Assembly (NCBI GenBank): GCA_017618075.1
Contig: JAFZUY010000035.1
Location: 1 to 47,281 of the forward strand
DNA from: Lachnospiraceae bacterium
Lineage (GTDB): Bacteria > Bacillota > Clostridia > Lachnospirales > Lachnospiraceae
Direction: 5' to 3'
DNA length: 47,281 nt
The notes under the pieces are model-generated. The model worked only from the letters and a program-made list of their open reading frames with translations. It was not told the origin of the DNA and ran no database searches. Positions 8,217 through 16,759 of the stretch are shown here, piece after piece (the first letter of the stretch is position 1; every line of letters begins with the position of its first letter). Made by a program: the position numbers and the translations under genes.

Positions 8217-9959
8217 ATGAAATTAAGTAACATGGTTGGTGAAAGATTCAAAGAGCGTCCCTCGGACTGCGTAATTGATTCACACGCATTTTCCGTAAGA
8301 GGAGGTTATATTAAATACGTTTCTAACGGTATTTATTCGCTCTACCCACCCATGAAGAGAGTGACTGCAAAGATAGAGAATATTATCAGAGAAGAAATGG
8401 ATGCGGCTGATTCGCAGGAAGTTTTATTCCCTGTTGTTTTACCCGGTTCACTCTGGGAAGAATCAGGAAGATTCGAAAGCGTAGGAGATGAACTTTTAAG
8501 ATTTAAGGACCGTAACAATGCTTCAATGGTTCTCGGTATGACTCACGAGGAAGCCGCAGTTCAGATGGTTCGCGAATGGGGCAATACCTATGCAAAATAT
8601 CCTTTCTCGATTTATCAGATTCAGACAAAGTTCCGTGATGAGGCGCGCCCCAGAGCAGGTCTTATCCGTGTAAGAGAATTTACGATGAAGGATGCATATT
8701 CCTTCCATACTTCACAGGAAGATCTCGAAAAATACTATGACGTAATGGCAAATGCATACTTCAGAGTATTTGAGCGTGCCGGTATCCCCGAGGTTATCTC
8801 GGTTAAGTCCGATTCAGGTATGATTGGAGGCAGCGTATCGCACGAATACATGCTTTTAGTTGATGCAGGCGAAGATTCTATCGTTTTATGCGATGAATGC
8901 GGTTACAGCGCAAATATGGAAGCTGCAGACACCACTGTAGACAATACAGGCTGCGCACCTGCAGGCGAACTTAAAAAAGTAAATACACCCGACTGCAAGA
9001 CCATCGAGGAAGTATGCACATTCTTAAACAGCAAAGTAGAGGAATCCTGCAAGGCAGTTATTTATCAGGCTAACATGACTGACGAATACATCGTTGTATT
9101 CTTAAGAGGCGATTACGAAGTAAATGAAACCAAGTTAACCAATCTTTTAGGAGAAAAGGTTCACGCCGCAACGATTACCCCCGAGTGCGGACTTTGCGCA
9201 GGCTTCTGCGGACCTTACAAGCAGGAAGCAAAGTGCAAAATCATTTATGATAAATCACTTGAGGGAATCGAAAACCTCGTATGTGGTGCAAACGAAGTTG
9301 ACTACCACTACATAGGACTTAATATAAAGCGTGATATCGGTGATGTAGAGTACGTAGACGTATCCAAAATCAGAACCGGTGATATCTGCCCCTGCTGCGG
9401 CAAAAAGACCATCAGAATCAGCCGTGGTATTGAAGTAGGCAACATCTTCCAGCTCGGTACAAAATATTCCAAATCAATGGGAATGACATATACGGACGTT
9501 GACGGCAGCGTTAAGACACCTATCATGGGCTGCTACGGCATCGGCGTCGGACGTCTTGCAGCCAGCGTTATGGAAGCAAAGCATGATGATTACGGTCCCA
9601 TTTGGCCCATCACAATCGCTCCCTGGCAGGTACACTTATGCTGCATGAGACCTGACAAGGCTGAATGCAAAGAGGCAGCAGACAAGATCTACGATGACCT
9701 TCTTAAGGCAGGCGTTGAAGTAATCTACGATGACAGAAACGTTCAGGCCGGCGTAATGTTCGCGGATGCGGATCTCCTCGGTGTTCCCGTCAGAGTAACC
9801 ATAGGACCCAAGAACATTGCCAACGGACAGATAGAAATATCCACCAGAGACAAGAGCGTAAAAGAACTTGTAAACGTTGAAGATGCAAATGCAGAAATCA
9901 AAAAAGTAATCGACAAACTCTTCGACGAAATCAATTCAAAGGTCAGAGACAGAATCTAA
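8217..9959 (+). CDS. proS: prolyl-tRNA synthetase
   Basis: 580 residues, the length of bacterial-type ProRS. Class II motif 2 is seen as TKFRDEARPRAGLIRVREF (from about residue 138) and motif 3 as GCYGIGVGRLAASVME (about 436-451), binding ATP and proline. Between them is the YbaK-like editing insertion (about 230-390) that removes mischarged Ala-tRNA, bordered by Cys pairs (CDECG and CPCCG). The C-terminal anticodon-binding domain begins near APWQVHL. A perfect AGGAGG (8202-8207) precedes the ATG. It ends at a strong terminator. Confidence 0.96.
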   Translation: MKLSNMVGERFKERPSDCVIDSHAFSVRGGYIKYVSNGIYSLYPPMKRVTAKIENIIREEMDAADSQEVLFPVVLPGSLWEESGRFESVGDELLRFKDRNNASMVLGMTHEEAAVQMVREWGNTYAKYPFSIYQIQTKFRDEARPRAGLIRVREFTMKDAYSFHTSQEDLEKYYDVMANAYFRVFERAGIPEVISVKSDSGMIGGSVSHEYMLLVDAGEDSIVLCDECGYSANMEAADTTVDNTGCAPAGELKKVNTPDCKTIEEVCTFLNSKVEESCKAVIYQANMTDEYIVVFLRGDYEVNETKLTNLLGEKVHAATITPECGLCAGFCGPYKQEAKCKIIYDKSLEGIENLVCGANEVDYHYIGLNIKRDIGDVEYVDVSKIRTGDICPCCGKKTIRISRGIEVGNIFQLGTKYSKSMGMTYTDVDGSVKTPIMGCYGIGVGRLAASVMEAKHDDYGPIWPITIAPWQVHLCCMRPDKAECKEAADKIYDDLLKAGVEVIYDDRNVQAGVMFADADLLGVPVRVTIGPKNIANGQIEISTRDKSVKELVNVEDANAEIKKVIDKLFDEINSKVRDRI

Positions 9960-9967
9960 GATTATTT

Positions 9968-10011
9968 GGACGGTTCATGATGGTTAACTCCTAAAAGAAC
10001 CGTCCTTTTTT
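9968..10011 (+). terminator. rho-independent terminator after proS (also REP-like palindrome)
   Basis: GGACGGTTC (9968-9976) pairs perfectly with GAACCGTCC (9997-10005) across a 20-nt loop and is followed by six T. The arms equal the core of a second palindrome at 41239-41283, so this may be a member of a dispersed repeat family recruited as a terminator. Confidence 0.8.
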
Positions 10012-10077
10012 GACTAAAAAGTGACCCCTAAAAAGGTTGAGTTTAACACGTATAATTTAAAAGGGAAGTATTATAAA

Positions 10078-10629
10078 ATGACAGATGAAGAACTGATGTG
10101 GAGTGTGAAAAAGAGCGAACAGATACTTCATACCCCGATATTTGATGTTGAAAAAAGAAACGAAGAATCAGCCACCGGTATAAACGGAGATTACATGGTA
10201 ATCAATGCAACCGAGTGGGTAACGATTATTCCGATTTATCAGGGCAATTTTGTGCTGGTAAGACAGTTCAGACACGGCCTTGGCAAAATCACCGCAGAGT
10301 TTCCGGGAGGAATGTGTGATGTGGGTGAAGACCCCGTAGAAAGCGCATACAGGGAACTTGAGGAGGAGACCGGATTTAAGACGGGCAAGATGACCGTACT
10401 CGGAGTATGTTCACCGAACCCTGCAATCTTTTCGAACTCCATTACGGTATGTCTTGCGGAAGATTTGACACCGACGAATGAACTTCATCTTGATGACGAC
10501 GAAGTATTGATGTATGAGACGGTTCCGATTGATGAAGTCATTGATTCTTTTTGCAAAGGAGAATACGTAAACGCGTTTATGGGTACCGCTCTGGCACTTT
10601 ATATGCGACACATTCAGTCAGAAAAATAA
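10078..10629 (+). CDS. Nudix hydrolase (ADP-ribose pyrophosphatase-like)
   Basis: 183 residues. The Nudix box runs from GGMCDVGEDPVE to ARELEEETGF (GX5EX7REUXEEXGU), with the glutamates that bind the catalytic metal, and the preceding VRQFRHGLGK is like the substrate-side segment of ADP-ribose pyrophosphatases. It probably hydrolyses a nucleoside diphosphate linked to a sugar. The ATG at 10078 is chosen because AAGGGAAG (about 10061-10068) lies about 10 bp upstream; a GTG at 10021 would add 19 residues that look like leader sequence and has no ribosome binding site. Confidence 0.85.
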   Translation: MTDEELMWSVKKSEQILHTPIFDVEKRNEESATGINGDYMVINATEWVTIIPIYQGNFVLVRQFRHGLGKITAEFPGGMCDVGEDPVESAYRELEEETGFKTGKMTVLGVCSPNPAIFSNSITVCLAEDLTPTNELHLDDDEVLMYETVPIDEVIDSFCKGEYVNAFMGTALALYMRHIQSEK

Positions 10630-10677
10630 TGGTTTGTGATTTTTTAATCCTGTGAGCATGTGTAAAAGGAGGCCGAT

Positions 10678-11898
10678 ATGATAAGGATTAGAAAAAAACT
10701 TTCGTTAGCAACAAGTATTTTATTGATTTTTCTTTTATTATTCGCAACGGCTTGTAAAGATAAAAAAATATCCGTGGAAGATTATCCCGAGCCCGAGTCA
10801 GTTGTAAAAGAAGAGAAAGAGCGACAGGAATATACGAGTGAAGCGGATTTAAGCGGTGCAATGACCGACGAGGAGTTTGAAGAATTCATCGCCAATCCCG
10901 ATCCGTTTGAGAAAAACGGTAATTTTATTTATAATCCTGCCAATATTCCGGAGAATCTTTGCAGGAAATACAGAGATAATCCCAAGGTTATTGCGAATGC
11001 CAGACACATTCTGTGTGCTATCTATAATTTCGATTCCGAATTTGAAATTCCGACAGAAGATGTTTTGAGTGCGGAGGAATTTTTCCTTGCTTATGAGCTT
11101 GCATGTGCGGCAAGCCCGATGACTTACGGTGCGACTGTTGATTCGGAAGATTATCAACACTTCACTGTATCGTATTTGCCAAGTTTTACGGTATATCAGG
11201 AGGATGACGGGTCTTTTACGGCAGAAACGATAGAGAATGATAATCCGGCTCATGCCAAGGAAGTATTTGAAGGCTTTATTGAGTATGTTACAAGTACTAT
11301 AAATAAAAATGTTGACAAAGATGCTCCCCAGATGGAAAAAGCGAAGGCTGTATACAGAGCTTTAGCCAATGATTTTACAATCGACTGGGATCTTTTCGGT
11401 ATGTCATTAGTCGAAGCTGATGATTTTACCGACGGCTCGGTTGATATTATTTCCAAGAATACATTGATTGAAGGAGTGTGGGAAAAGAAACTGGACCAGT
11501 ACCAACTCGCACAGTTTTATCAGTTTATGATGTATCAGCTTAATATTGAATGCATGTGCGTCTCGGGTTCAGGAACCTATCATAAAAAGAATATCGAAGA
11601 ACTTGACAATTATATGGCTGATTTGTGGCAGAATACCTGGAATGTGGTTGTTTCAGACGGTAAAGCTTACAATTGCGATTTGTTTATGGAAATCGCGGTT
11701 CTTGAAAATCGTAAAATAACCAATCCGGGCAGCGAGGCTGATTTGACATATTTCGGGATGAGTGATGACACTCACGATAAAACATATACAGTTAACAAGG
11801 CAAGCTTAGGCACATATTCAACTTATTACGGATATGGGGCTGTCGACGGAGTGGAAGAAAACAAAGTTCCCGAATGTGTGGAGGATTATTACTTTTAA
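10678..11898 (+). CDS. lipoprotein, transglutaminase-fold-like, paralogue 1 of 4
   Basis: 406 residues with a signal peptide ending in lipobox ATA|C (Cys26), so it is predicted to be a membrane-anchored surface lipoprotein. It shares with the next three genes an N-terminal DYPEPE, the block MTDEEFEEFIANPDPFEKNG, QLNIECM, WNVVVSDGKAYNCDLF, YFGMSDDT and a C-terminal VPECVEDYY. The C-terminal pattern (QLNIECM, W321N, DGKAYNCD334, YFGMSD) resembles a transglutaminase-like fold, but the positions expected for the catalytic Cys and His carry Gln/Ala-type residues and Thr. It is therefore probably a binding pseudoenzyme. An AAAGGAGG ribosome binding site precedes the ATG. The ligand is unknown. Confidence 0.75.
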   Translation: MIRIRKKLSLATSILLIFLLLFATACKDKKISVEDYPEPESVVKEEKERQEYTSEADLSGAMTDEEFEEFIANPDPFEKNGNFIYNPANIPENLCRKYRDNPKVIANARHILCAIYNFDSEFEIPTEDVLSAEEFFLAYELACAASPMTYGATVDSEDYQHFTVSYLPSFTVYQEDDGSFTAETIENDNPAHAKEVFEGFIEYVTSTINKNVDKDAPQMEKAKAVYRALANDFTIDWDLFGMSLVEADDFTDGSVDIISKNTLIEGVWEKKLDQYQLAQFYQFMMYQLNIECMCVSGSGTYHKKNIEELDNYMADLWQNTWNVVVSDGKAYNCDLFMEIAVLENRKITNPGSEADLTYFGMSDDTHDKTYTVNKASLGTYSTYYGYGAVDGVEENKVPECVEDYYF

Positions 11899-11948
11899 TT
11901 AACTGGCATTTATGCTCCAAGAACAGGCAGAAAACAGGGAGGCTCAAT

Positions 11949-13199
11949 ATGAACACTGCTAAAAGATTTGTAACCCGGTTAACCGCTTTTATGCTCGCAA
12001 TTTGCGTAAGTTTTTTATCTTCGTGTGCACCTAAAAAGGTTGAAGTTGAAGAATATCCCGGATTCGAACAGGTTGAAGAAACTGAAACCGAAATTTCTGA
12101 AAAAGAAGAGGAGGGAATTCCGGTTGAAGATTTTGATGCTAACCCCGGTGGCATGACAAATAAAGAATTTGAAGATTTTATTGCCATTCCCGATCCTTTC
12201 GAGGAAACCGGCAAATTCCAGTTTTGTCACAAGGCTATTCCGGAATACTTAGCCAGACAATACAGAGAAAAACCGGAGATAATTTATGTAGCCAAAGAAA
12301 TGATGGATGCCGTATATAACGGCAAAACAGAATTTGATATTCCGCCGGAATATGTATTAACTGATTATGACCCTTTCATAGCTGAAGACCTGGCGAAGAA
12401 GTCCTGCCCTTTGGCTGATGCCTGCACTTTTGGTATGGATGAAGATGGGCTTCATTATTATATTAATTATTTTCCGAAGGTACAATTCCAATTGGATGAA
12501 GATGGCAATTTGGCTGACGAAATATCTGATTATTCTCTGCTTGAACAGGATGAAGCCAAAATAATGGTTGAAGACTTCACGGATTATATTCAGACATTAA
12601 TAGACAATAATGTTAAGGCTGAAGATTCCGATATGGAAAAAGCGGAGAAAATCTTTGAAGCACTGACAAAAGAAATATCTTACAGGGAAAGAAAAACCGG
12701 GGAAGATCAGATGTTTTTTGAATCCAATGAAGAGATGGTTGAAGCTTGGAACAATCAGACTTATCTGGTCGAGGATATTTTAAACGATAAAGCAACGACT
12801 CAGCCCAGACTAGCTATGTTGTATCAGTACATCCTGACACAGCTTAATATAGAGTGCATGACAGTTTCTTCATCGGGATTATATAACAATCAGGGCATTG
12901 AAAGACTTGATAATGAAATGGGCACCAGAGGACGAAATATCTGGAATGTGGTTGTAGCAGACGGCAAAGCATATAACTGCGATCTGGCATGTGAAATACT
13001 TACATATGAATATGATAAGAGTTTTAGTGTTGACTGCGAACCTCAAATGAAGTATTTTGGCATGAGTGATTCCACTATGGCAAAGACATTTATTATATCA
13101 TCCAGATCAAGTTTGTTTTATTATGATTCCGATTTATGGGCAATGGAAAGCGGCCCGATGAATATGGTTCCGGAATGTGTTGAAGATTATAAACATTAA
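11949..13199 (+). CDS. lipoprotein, transglutaminase-fold-like, paralogue 2 of 4
   Basis: 416 residues; signal peptide with lipobox LSS|C (Cys26). The start at 11949 has AGGGAGG (about 11936-11942) upstream; the longer frame from 11874 overlaps the end of paralogue 1 and gives no signal peptide. It keeps the family blocks MTNKEFEDFIAIPDPFE, QLNIECM, WNVVVADGKAYNCDL and YFGMSDST. The residue before WN is Ile rather than the His of active transglutaminases, and the region where the Cys would lie (KATTQPRLAMLYQYI) has none. It lies 50 bp downstream of paralogue 1, presumably in one transcript. Confidence 0.75.
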   Translation: MNTAKRFVTRLTAFMLAICVSFLSSCAPKKVEVEEYPGFEQVEETETEISEKEEEGIPVEDFDANPGGMTNKEFEDFIAIPDPFEETGKFQFCHKAIPEYLARQYREKPEIIYVAKEMMDAVYNGKTEFDIPPEYVLTDYDPFIAEDLAKKSCPLADACTFGMDEDGLHYYINYFPKVQFQLDEDGNLADEISDYSLLEQDEAKIMVEDFTDYIQTLIDNNVKAEDSDMEKAEKIFEALTKEISYRERKTGEDQMFFESNEEMVEAWNNQTYLVEDILNDKATTQPRLAMLYQYILTQLNIECMTVSSSGLYNNQGIERLDNEMGTRGRNIWNVVVADGKAYNCDLACEILTYEYDKSFSVDCEPQMKYFGMSDSTMAKTFIISSRSSLFYYDSDLWAMESGPMNMVPECVEDYKH

Positions 13200-13236
13200 T
13201 TGATGGTGAATTATGCGTTATGCGAGGAGGACAGAC

Positions 13237-14490
13237 ATGATTGGAAAACGTAAATTTGCTACAGGCACTAAAAGAATTTTCACCTTAATCATCTCGGTAA
13301 TAACGGTTTTTTCACTTTTGCCGCTTACAGGATGTGAAAAAGAAAAAAAGATAGAGGATTATCCCGAACCCGAGATAATCGAAACAGAGAATACAAGCCC
13401 GTCAGAAATGACCAAAATAATGGAAGTGGCAGAGGAATTTTCGGATGAAATGACCGAGGAGGAATTTGAAGAATTAATCGCAATTCCCGATCCTTTTGAA
13501 TCCGATCATTTTGTTTATTGTCCCGATGCCATTCCGGTTTCGTTAGCAAGGGGTTTCAGAGACAAACCTAAAATAATCATAAATGCGAAATATATTTTGC
13601 AGGCTGTGTATGAGGGAAAAAATAATGTGGAAGTTCCCGAAAAAGATGCTATCAGCAACCATGATTTTCAGGCAGCTATTGATTTGGCAAAGCTTTCCAA
13701 TCCAATAGCAGCAGGTATTGACGGCGGAAATTCGGAAGACGGAACAGCTTTCTTTATAATGAATTTTCCAAGAATCATTTTACATGGAGACGAAGAGGCC
13801 GGAGATGAAGTCGAAGTGGAAGAAGCCGATGCAGATGAAATTAAGTCTAAATCCGAAAGCCTTCTTGATTATGTAGTCGATACGATAAATAATAATGTTT
13901 CGCCTGAGGATTCGGATATTGAAAAAGCGGAGGCTGTATATAAAGCACTGGCTTCAGATTTCACCCCCGTGATGAGAGAGCAAAATGTAACAGAATATGT
14001 TATTGACGACGATGGTACGGCATACGTTCAGCCTACTCTTTCGCATACTTTGATTGAAGATTTTCCCGAAGGAGAACTGGATAATCTGGAAATCTCTCAA
14101 TTATACCAGTTTATACTGACCCAGCTTAATATCGAATGTATGACGGTTGCTTCATACGGTAATTATACGTCACAAAATGTTGAAGAACTTGACGACTTGA
14201 TGTCCGACAACTGGTATGAGGTATGGAATGTTGTAGTTTGCGACGGAAAGGCGTATAATTGTGATTTGTTTTTTGAGATTGCGGTACTGCAAAAACAAAG
14301 AATAAAGAATCAGTATGCCGATCCCGATATGACATACTTCGGAATGAGCGATGCTTTAAGAAACAAATCGTTTGAAGCGAACAAAGAAAAACTCGCAGAG
14401 TATACATTTAAGGACCCGTACGAAACAGAAGCTTGCCAGGTCAAGGGCAGCATAGTCCCTGTTTGCGCTGAAGATTATTACCTTAGGTAA
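13237..14490 (+). CDS. lipoprotein, transglutaminase-fold-like, paralogue 3 of 4
   Basis: 417 residues; lipobox LTG|C (Cys33). The start at 13237 is chosen because GAGGAGG (13224-13230) lies just upstream; the ATG at 13213 is inside the leader. It looks closest to paralogue 1, sharing IEDYPEPEI, MTEEEFEELIAIPDPFE, QLNIECM, WNVVVCDGKAYNCDLFFEIAV and YFGMSD. His before WN is replaced by Val, and no Cys is present in the LDNLEISQLYQF segment. An acidic insert (DEEAGDEVEVEEADADE) is unique to this copy. Confidence 0.75.
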   Translation: MIGKRKFATGTKRIFTLIISVITVFSLLPLTGCEKEKKIEDYPEPEIIETENTSPSEMTKIMEVAEEFSDEMTEEEFEELIAIPDPFESDHFVYCPDAIPVSLARGFRDKPKIIINAKYILQAVYEGKNNVEVPEKDAISNHDFQAAIDLAKLSNPIAAGIDGGNSEDGTAFFIMNFPRIILHGDEEAGDEVEVEEADADEIKSKSESLLDYVVDTINNNVSPEDSDIEKAEAVYKALASDFTPVMREQNVTEYVIDDDGTAYVQPTLSHTLIEDFPEGELDNLEISQLYQFILTQLNIECMTVASYGNYTSQNVEELDDLMSDNWYEVWNVVVCDGKAYNCDLFFEIAVLQKQRIKNQYADPDMTYFGMSDALRNKSFEANKEKLAEYTFKDPYETEACQVKGSIVPVCAEDYYLR

Positions 14491-14541
14491 TATTTTTCAT
14501 AAAATAAAAAACAGTGTCTTTCGGGCACGCAAAGGAATTAT

Positions 14542-15777
14542 ATGAATAAAAGAAATGCCGGTTACAAAAAAAGTTTAAAAAGACTTTTGTCTTTTATGAT
14601 GTCTGCTTTATTTGTGTTTTCACTTTTCGCAGGCAGCGGATGTAACAAAGCCAAAACAATTGAGGATTATCCCGAGCCCGTTACGGTAACTGCATCTGTG
14701 GATACCGAAGAAGACGGCGAAAGCGAGAATACTGCAGATACAAGCGCAAAGCCTGCCGAAGATGAAGAGGTACTCGATGAAGTATTATCACCCGAGTATG
14801 ATTCATTAAGGGAAAAGGGTGAGTTTGAATTCAACCCTACAGCGGTTAATCCGTTATACAAAATGGAGATGAAAAAGAACCCCAAGATTATCAGGGTAAC
14901 CAAGGAAATTCTGGCGGCTGTGCATGATGCAAAACCTTCATTTGAATTAACCGACGAGCTATCGTGCAGTGAAGCTGAATTTAAAATTGCCTGGGCGCTT
15001 GCGGAGATTTCAAGTCCCGTTGTGTACGATGTGTATTATGATACCGAAGATTCGGAAACGTATACCCTAACTTATTTCCCTACATTCGAATACAACGAAT
15101 TTAACGAAAGAAATGTTACCGGCGGAATAAGTGAAGAAGAAGCAAAGGAAAAAATAGACGCATTCAAAGAAGTCTGCGAGAAAATGATTAACGAGACCCT
15201 AACCGATAAAGACGATGACATGCAGCGTGCGGCTAAAATATATAAAAAACTTATTGAAACATATGAGTTTAGATACCCGGATTTTGAAAGTGGAAATATA
15301 GAAGATTCGGAAGAGGGAATTGTGACTGATTCCTTTGAGACGAACACTTTCCTCGTAGATCAGGTTTTAGAGGGAAAACTTGGCGCATGGCAGTTTTTGG
15401 ATTTATATGAAGGCCTTTTGGTTCAGCTTAATGTGGAATCCATGATGGTAGGTGCCTTAGGACAGTATCATAAACAGGATTATTCACTGCTTGACGCTAC
15501 CATGACTTATGATTCAAGTGACAGCAGCTTTGTATGGACTATAGTTTATTACGACGACAAAGCTTACCACTGCGATATTCTGATGGATAAAATGGCACTT
15601 GACAGCCAGAGAGAATCCTTCGAAGAATATGAGTCAGATATGCTTTATTTCGGAATGAGTGATGAGAGAAGACAAAAGTCATTCACCATTTATTTCACCA
15701 GAGGATTTGAAACCGTCAACCCCGTCAATTCAACGAGCGTTCCGGTATGTGAAGAGGATTACAAACTGGAACTGTAA
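14542..15777 (+). CDS. lipoprotein, transglutaminase-fold-like, paralogue 4 of 4
   Basis: 411 residues; lipobox GSG|C (Cys34); ribosome binding site AAAGGA. This is the most divergent copy. It keeps IEDYPEPV, FEFNPTAV, QLNVESM, VWTIVYYDDKAYHCDI, YFGMSDERRQKSF and VPVCEEDY, but lacks the clear MTxEEFEEF block, which is replaced by VLDEVLSPEYDSL. In the transglutaminase-like core the His is Val and the Cys position lies in LGAWQFLDLYEGL, without Cys. It is the last gene of the array, followed by a strong terminator. Confidence 0.72.
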   Translation: MNKRNAGYKKSLKRLLSFMMSALFVFSLFAGSGCNKAKTIEDYPEPVTVTASVDTEEDGESENTADTSAKPAEDEEVLDEVLSPEYDSLREKGEFEFNPTAVNPLYKMEMKKNPKIIRVTKEILAAVHDAKPSFELTDELSCSEAEFKIAWALAEISSPVVYDVYYDTEDSETYTLTYFPTFEYNEFNERNVTGGISEEEAKEKIDAFKEVCEKMINETLTDKDDDMQRAAKIYKKLIETYEFRYPDFESGNIEDSEEGIVTDSFETNTFLVDQVLEGKLGAWQFLDLYEGLLVQLNVESMMVGALGQYHKQDYSLLDATMTYDSSDSSFVWTIVYYDDKAYHCDILMDKMALDSQRESFEEYESDMLYFGMSDERRQKSFTIYFTRGFETVNPVNSTSVPVCEEDYKLEL

Positions 15778-15810
15778 AAGAAACAAAATATGAGCAAAAA
15801 AATTGCAAAA

Positions 15811-15840
15811 AAAGATATCATCTTCGGATGGTATCTTTTT
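15811..15840 (+). terminator. rho-independent terminator after the lipoprotein array
   Basis: A 12-bp stem (AAAGATATCATC with GATGGTATCTTT, one G-U pair) closed by a TTCG tetraloop and followed by a T-run. It separates the lipoprotein array from the phosphatase/T7SS locus. Confidence 0.85.
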
Positions 15841-15899
15841 ATTTTTGACCGGTGATAAAAGGGACAAAATATAGGATAAAAAGCATCATTTTTTATTGC

Positions 15900-15929
15900 T
15901 TGAAAATAATCAATATGATATGCTAAATA
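15900..15929 (+). promoter_or_regulatory. candidate promoter of the phosphatase-kinase/T7SS unit
   Basis: TTGAAA (15900-15905) and TAAATA (15924-15929) are spaced by 18 bp, with TG at 15921-15922 forming an extended -10. It lies between the terminator and the phosphatase start. Confidence 0.4.
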
Positions 15930-15961
15930 TGTATAAATATAAGCTTTTTTTGGTGTTTAAA

Positions 15962-16738
15962 ATGAAATTCAGAATTGCGTATAACAGTGACATAGGAAAT
16001 ACAAAAAAAGTCAATCAGGATGCAATCGGTTTTAAGGAGATAGAAACCGGTGAAAACCGGTATGCTCTTTCTGTTGTTTGCGATGGTATGGGAGGACTTC
16101 AAAAAGGTGAGATGGCTTCTGCAACTGTTGTCAGAAGTTTACTGGATTGGTTTGAAAATGTTTTCCCTTCGATTTGTGATGGTTTTGATTATGCGATTAT
16201 ACAAAAGGAGCTGGAATCAAAGATAGTAAAATGTAATTCCGCTCTTCATGATTACGGCGAAAAAGAAGGATTACAGCTTGGAACGACTTTATCGGCTCTT
16301 TTGATAAGAGATGACGGATTGTATCTTATAGCAAATGTCGGAGATTCAAGAATCTATCTTATCAATCGCGACAATGCGATTCAGTTAACGGAAGATCAGA
16401 CATTTGTTGCACGGGAAATAATGAATAACAGAATGACGATAGAGGAAGCCAGAGAGAGCAAATACAAAAATGTTCTTACACAGTGCATCGGTGTTAATGA
16501 AAATCTGGAAATTCTTTTTTACAGAGGAAAAGCAGTTGCAAATGAATTTTTCGTTTCCTGTTCCGACGGCTTCAGACATTATCTGTCGGAAAGTGATTTA
16601 TATAACTCACTGTATCAAATTAACAACAGTGATGATGAAAATGAGTGGAGCGAAAAATTAAAAGAAATCACCGAGAGCAATAAAGAAAAAGGTGAAAAGG
16701 ATAACATCACGGCGACTGTTATTAAGATGTGTGAATAA
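15962..16738 (+). CDS. PP2C-type Ser/Thr protein phosphatase
   Basis: About 258 residues. Metal-binding motifs of bacterial PP2C phosphatases are intact: VNQDAIG, VCDGMGGLQKGE, LIANVGDSRIYLI, and the late SCSDGF and KDNITATV. It removes phosphate from Ser/Thr residues and is expected to reverse the kinase encoded 21 bp downstream. I start at 15962 (MKFRIAYNSDIGN), where homologues begin; the longer frame from 15896 overlaps the promoter. The ribosome binding site is weak. As first gene of the T7SS unit it suggests that secretion is controlled by phosphorylation. Confidence 0.9.
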   Translation: MKFRIAYNSDIGNTKKVNQDAIGFKEIETGENRYALSVVCDGMGGLQKGEMASATVVRSLLDWFENVFPSICDGFDYAIIQKELESKIVKCNSALHDYGEKEGLQLGTTLSALLIRDDGLYLIANVGDSRIYLINRDNAIQLTEDQTFVAREIMNNRMTIEEARESKYKNVLTQCIGVNENLEILFYRGKAVANEFFVSCSDGFRHYLSESDLYNSLYQINNSDDENEWSEKLKEITESNKEKGEKDNITATVIKMCE

Positions 16739-16759
16739 CAGTCTGTCGTAGGAGTGAAT

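Noticed and set aside
10021-10077. Longer Nudix protein from GTG at 10021
   Set aside because: No ribosome binding site there; a good one precedes the ATG at 10078.
15778-15961. A possible small gene or RNA between the lipoprotein array and the phosphatase
   Set aside because: Only the terminator and a promoter-like pair can be seen; the longer open frame from 15896 has no ribosome binding site.
16754-16759. GTG start of the kinase
   Set aside because: It lies inside the ribosome binding site for the ATG at 16760.
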